From Chloroflexota bacterium (GTDB lineage: Bacteria > Chloroflexota > UBA6077 > CF-72), in contig JAFAPL010000505.1 in the NCBI GenBank assembly GCA_019247135.1, forward strand, positions 1-6,684: a stretch of 6,684 bases of DNA, read 5' to 3'. The translations under genes and the position numbers were made by a program. The notes under the pieces are model-generated. The model made no database searches. It was not told the DNA's origin and was given only the letters and a program-made list of their open reading frames with translations. Below, in pieces: positions 4,971 through 6,684 of the stretch; the first letter of the stretch is position 1, and each line of letters starts with the position of its first letter.

Positions 4971-5971
4971 CAGGCTGTTGCCGCAGTCTTCTCGTCGGTC
5001 CAGGCAGCGCGCCAGGTCTCGTTCTCTGACGAGATGGCCGACTCCACCTCATCAACGAACTTCTCGATAACAGCCTGATCGGCGCGCTGCGGATCCGAGT
5101 CAAAGCGATCGCGTAAGCGAGTCAGCTGCCGGGCGGTCGCAGCATAGTTTACGGATAGTTCGTCATAGCGCGCCGCGGCCATATGGGCGGTAACTGCTGC
5201 GCTGATGGTCGTCAACACCGCGACCCATGGCCCCAATTGTGGAATCCATTGAGGAACATCCCATCTGAAGCCACCGGCCGTTCCACTGCTGATCACGCCG
5301 AAAATCGCAGCAAGCAGACCAACCGAGAAAACACACTGCCGGAACAACCCCGCTCGGCGCGCGTTCCTGCGCGACTGCTTTTCGTAATACCCCGTTATCT
5401 GCTGATTCACGCGTTTGTCGACGTACTCGTCTGCATTCAGCGGTGCAGTTGGGCGTTTCTCAGCTTGAGAACTCTGTTCGGCCGTGACTTCGGCATCGTA
5501 CTTCTCAAGATCACCTGCCGCATTGAGGATGGCATCGCGGCGGTCCACGAATTGCCGCATGTCGCGGTCCGCGCCATATGGGGGACCGCCAGCCAGGAAT
5601 CGGTAGATGTCTTCTTTGAGACCCTCGGACACGGAGCGTGCGCGAACCCAGTTCCGCACCTGTTCCCTCGACGTCCTGTACATCGCTGTATAGGGCACGA
5701 AGGCAAGTGCCACCGCGCCGACGATGGCGAGAGTGGAACGCGCCGTTGGATCCAGGTCGGTCGTTGCCGCCAAAGTCGCTAGGAATGCACCCAAGATGCC
5801 GGCAGCGGCGGCCCAGTCCCGCCAGCGTTCGAGGCCCCGCTTGAAGTTTGTTGCCCGGGTTGACCATTTCGCCTGGAGGAGCCAGGTGTCAGTCAGGATT
5901 CTTGACCGGCTGAACGAAGACGTTGCACTTGCCGCTGTGAGAGCAATTGGTGTGCTGTTCTGGTCGCTCAT
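4970..5971 (-). CDS. SLATT/DUF4231-like protein with two transmembrane helix pairs, predicted membrane effector
   Basis: A 333-residue protein. The first unit (about 30-130) has two adjacent hydrophobic helices (about 53-70 and 80-98). They are followed by a conserved-looking soluble helix, W108-V-R-A-R with S-E-G-L-K-E-D-I-Y, then a PPYG turn, matching DUF4231/SLATT two-helix domains. A charged linker (about 135-205) leads to a second pair (about 211-230 and 248-267). After that comes an R268-Y-D-E-L/Y276-x-x-T-A-R-Q-L helix, so two SLATT-like units lie in tandem. SLATT proteins are predicted pore-forming or membrane-perturbing effectors in prokaryotic conflict systems, held off until a nucleotide or sensor signal arrives. 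The ATG shares its A with the stop of the upstream TPR gene, and GAGGGG lies just before it, so the two are co-translated. Topology and family are read by eye; the defence role is inferred from family. Confidence 0.7.
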   Translation of the reverse strand: MSDQNSTPIALTAASATSSFSRSRILTDTWLLQAKWSTRATNFKRGLERWRDWAAAAGILGAFLATLAATTDLDPTARSTLAIVGAVALAFVPYTAMYRTSREQVRNWVRARSVSEGLKEDIYRFLAGGPPYGADRDMRQFVDRRDAILNAAGDLEKYDAEVTAEQSSQAEKRPTAPLNADEYVDKRVNQQITGYYEKQSRRNARRAGLFRQCVFSVGLLAAIFGVISSGTAGGFRWDVPQWIPQLGPWVAVLTTISAAVTAHMAAARYDELSVNYAATARQLTRLRDRFDSDPQRADQAVIEKFVDEVESAISSENETWRAAWTDEKTAATA

Positions 5972-6684
5972 CAGCCGCCCCTCAGCACGGCGCTGAAGCG
6001 CTGGACTACGGATTGGTCTAGTCCCAAGGCCACTCGCACGTCATCCAGCCCGCGCAGTATGCGTTCGATATCGTCGGGACTTGGTCCGAGCCGCGCCACA
6101 GCCGTGAGTTGCTCGATGACGCGTTCATCGTCACGGTTGGCCAACGCCGCCGTCGCGCGGGTTGCGTGTGTCCAGATGTTCCGTTCCGACAACCCGTCGA
6201 TGATTTGCCCCGCACGACGGTACGCGGAGCGAGCCTCCTCCAGCTTGTCAAGTCGCAGCAGGACCTGCCCGAGCACGTCCGCGAGGTAATACGATTCGGG
6301 ATGGTTGTCGAGCGCGCGCCGGTACGTGTCGGCGGCCCCTTCCAAGTTGTTCTGGCGTCGATGCAGGCGCCCCTTCAGCGCGGCGCATTCGACATTGTGC
6401 GTGAACGCTTGCTCATCAAGCTCCGTGATCCGCTGGACCGTCTGCACAGCTGCCTCTAGCTGTTTGGCATCCAACTGCGCCTGACCGCACGCGCGCAGCA
6501 GAAAGATGTCGCGGGGCGTTAGAGACAACGCGAGCTTGTACTGGTCGATGGCCCGCGCCGGCTCCTTCGATGCCAGATATGCTGCACCCAGTCGACGGTG
6601 AATGCGCAGGTCGAGCGCCAGTGGCTGATCATTGCGTCCGCGGCCGAAGGCCAGGTTCAGCCAATCATGTAAATGGGGTAGCTC
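5971..6684 (-). CDS. TPR-repeat protein resembling TPR-S/DUF4071 (TRAFs-binding), N-terminus beyond window edge
   Basis: The C-terminal 237 residues of a larger protein; the frame is open through the right edge with no start needed inside the window. Helical hairpins with TPR spacing are visible at about 24-57 (R-L-G-A-A-Y-L ... A-I-D-Q-Y), 58-91, 97-132 (E-C-A-A-L-K-G-R-L ... A-A-D-T-Y-R-R-A-L), 133-160 (V-L-L-R-L ... A-R-S-A-Y-R-R-A) and 165-190. The E-x-x-A-L-x-G-R-L signature, followed by a Tyr-rich repeat end, recalls the TRAFs-binding/DUF4071 group, called TPR-S in work on prokaryotic immunity. There the TPRs are proposed to sense a ligand and are often fused to TIR, caspase-like or other effectors; any such domain here would lie beyond the edge. 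Its TGA overlaps the SLATT-like ATG by one base, indicating a sensor-effector operon. TPR content is sure; the TPR-S assignment is tentative. Confidence 0.7.
   Translation of the reverse strand, partial: ELPHLHDWLNLAFGRGRNDQPLALDLRIHRRLGAAYLASKEPARAIDQYKLALSLTPRDIFLLRACGQAQLDAKQLEAAVQTVQRITELDEQAFTHNVECAALKGRLHRRQNNLEGAADTYRRALDNHPESYYLADVLGQVLLRLDKLEEARSAYRRAGQIIDGLSERNIWTHATRATAALANRDDERVIEQLTAVARLGPSPDDIERILRGLDDVRVALGLDQSVVQRFSAVLRGG

Noticed and set aside
5183..5782. 199-codon plus-strand frame opposite the SLATT-like gene
   Set aside because: The minus-strand frame has coherent transmembrane pairs, a ribosome binding site and coupling to the TPR gene; the plus-strand frame has none of these.

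Overview
The window is G+C-rich with strongly G/C-ending codons. The gene content resembles that of an actinomycete (mycobacterial, rhodococcal or pseudonocardial type), although no taxonomic marker is present. It has three parts: an accessory gene set of the propane/short-chain-alkane monooxygenase type on the plus strand, a decayed middle stretch, and a two-gene TPR plus SLATT-like membrane module on the minus strand that points toward the first set.

Left part (1-3212). A small minus-strand gene of the GYD-domain type runs off the left edge. About 750 bases follow with no clear large gene; one small GTG-started frame (140-304) has good codon bias. Three tightly coupled plus-strand genes come next: a metal-dependent amidohydrolase (855-1892), a DUF59/MIP18-type metal-cluster assembly protein with a long C-terminal extension (1889-2650), and a zinc alcohol dehydrogenase (from 2647). 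Each junction is a 4-base stop/start overlap. From family knowledge, this trio normally sits just downstream of prmABCD/mimABCD diiron monooxygenase genes and upstream of a dedicated GroEL. Neither the monooxygenase nor the chaperonin is visible here. The dehydrogenase loses its family sequence inside the Rossmann fold near base 3212 and runs on in an unrelated, cysteine-rich, poorly biased tail to 3624, so the operon looks cut.

Middle part (about 3212-4969). No intact gene is recognised. The minus strand carries pieces of coding-like sequence broken by a stop and by frame changes. These include a stop-interrupted frame (3649-4216) and a frame-shifted single-pass membrane protein remnant (about 4238-4523). 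A 21-base direct repeat occurs at 3744-3764 and 4214-4234 and encodes the same peptide, TTDNAS, both times. Close to the right-hand genes there is a 17-base tandem duplication and two stem-loops, probably the transcription end of the minus-strand operon.

Right part (4970-6684). Two minus-strand genes share one base at their junction. The upstream gene is the C-terminal 237 residues of a TPR-repeat protein resembling the TPR-S/DUF4071 (TRAFs-binding) group. The downstream gene is a 333-residue protein with two pairs of transmembrane helices, matching the DUF4231/SLATT two-helix effector family. Families of this kind have been predicted to form prokaryotic conflict (defence) systems in which a sensor controls a membrane effector. 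The effector or sensor domain upstream of the TPRs lies outside the window. The junction of a broken catabolic operon, gene debris and a putative defence module looks like a genomic-island edge; that reading is an inference.
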